Shown here piece after piece: positions 5,972-6,286 of a DNA stretch of 6,286 nucleotides. Positions within the stretch are counted from its first letter, which is position 1, and the number at the start of each line of letters is the position of its first letter. This stretch comes from JBCBKZ01 sp039026975. GTDB taxonomy: Bacteria > Bacteroidota > Bacteroidia > J057. The notes under the pieces were generated by a model. The model did no database searches. It was not told the DNA's origin and saw only the letters and a program-made list of their open reading frames with translations. Location: contig JBCCLI010000385.1 of NCBI GenBank assembly GCA_039026975.1, positions 1-6,286 of the forward strand, in the 5' to 3' direction. The translations under genes were made by a program, and so were the position numbers.

Positions 5972-6286
5972 TCAATCCCCACTTAAATTAGGAACAAGTA
6001 CCACTGGCACCTTAAATTTTACCAGGGTTCCATTACCAGTATTCTCAAAATGCAAAAGATTCTTCGTTTGGTACAGGTTCTCAAATCTTCTGATGGTATT
6101 ACTTAATCCTGTACTCTTATATATTCTATCCAAGTCTATTCCCGGGCCATTATCCTCTACCTCACATACAAGAAAATTCTCCTCCCGATATGACTTAATA
6201 GACACATGACCTGGATGAAGAATCTTCGCAATCCCATGCTTAATACAGTTCTCCACAAATGTCTGTAAAACAAAGGCAGGAATTTC
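5972..6286 (-). CDS. LytS-type sensor histidine kinase, C-terminal ATPase domain (5' end outside window)
   Basis: The frame is open to the right edge and gives 104 residues, starting EIPAFVLQTFVENCIKHGI. VENCIKHG is the N-box of the HATPase domain, EVEDNGPGID the G1 box, STGLSNTIRRFENLY the segment that in this family reads GLGLxNxxxRL, and GNGTLVKFKVP the final G2-like segment. This is the ATP-binding end of a membrane-associated kinase of the LytS/YehU (His_kinase plus HATPase) class common in Bacteroidota. The phosphoacceptor His and the sensor region lie outside the window. A GTG at 6256 is internal, not a start. The protein ends with an ordinary tail, VVLVPNLSGD. It is directly upstream of the LytTR regulator gene and should phosphorylate its product. 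Confidence 0.92.
   Translation of the reverse strand, partial: EIPAFVLQTFVENCIKHGIAKILHPGHVSIKSYREENFLVCEVEDNGPGIDLDRIYKSTGLSNTIRRFENLYQTKNLLHFENTGNGTLVKFKVPVVLVPNLSGD

Noticed and set aside
5916..6209. 97-codon open frame on the plus strand
   Set aside because: It lies opposite the histidine kinase ATPase domain, whose N, G1 and G2 motifs are clear; it is a shadow frame.

Overview
The window looks like chromosomal DNA from a member of the Bacteroidota, most probably a Cytophagales-type bacterium. The evidence is a Crp-like regulator tail of the kind common in that group, a LytS/LytTR-type two-component pair, exported enzymes typical of glycan-degrading Bacteroidota, very little Shine-Dalgarno signal ahead of the genes, and moderate GC content. 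The assignment is by family resemblance only; no search was run.

Layout from left to right: (1) the C-terminal part of a Crp/Fnr-family transcription regulator (+), cut by the left edge; (2) a secreted alpha/beta hydrolase of the acetyl-xylan-esterase/BD-FAE type (+), whose stop codon overlaps that of the convergent next gene through a shared TTAA; (3) a nucleoside-hydrolase-like lipoprotein (-); (4) an exported Cys-type sulfatase with the formylglycine signature CTPSR (-); (5) rsmI, the 16S rRNA C1402 2'-O-methyltransferase (-); (6) a 306-bp intergenic stretch holding a regular inverted repeat, a 26-codon micro-ORF, a two-tier stem-loop and a rho-independent terminator; (7) a LytTR response regulator (-); (8) the C-terminal ATPase domain of its probable partner histidine kinase (-), cut by the right edge.

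How they may work together: the kinase and LytTR regulator are adjacent and in sensor-then-regulator order, so they probably form one signalling pair, closed by the terminator. rsmI, the sulfatase and the nucleoside-hydrolase-like gene run in the same direction with short gaps and may share a transcript. The sulfatase, the nucleoside-hydrolase-like protein and the esterase all carry export signals, which suggests a small set for breaking down sulfated or acetylated extracellular carbohydrate. No SusC/SusD pair, glycoside hydrolase or sulfatase-maturing enzyme is visible here.

I see no convincing undescribed multi-gene system. The most unusual items are the inverted repeat with mismatches at every fourth position upstream of rsmI, the micro-ORF that starts in its loop, and the nucleoside-hydrolase-like protein that lacks the usual catalytic histidine.
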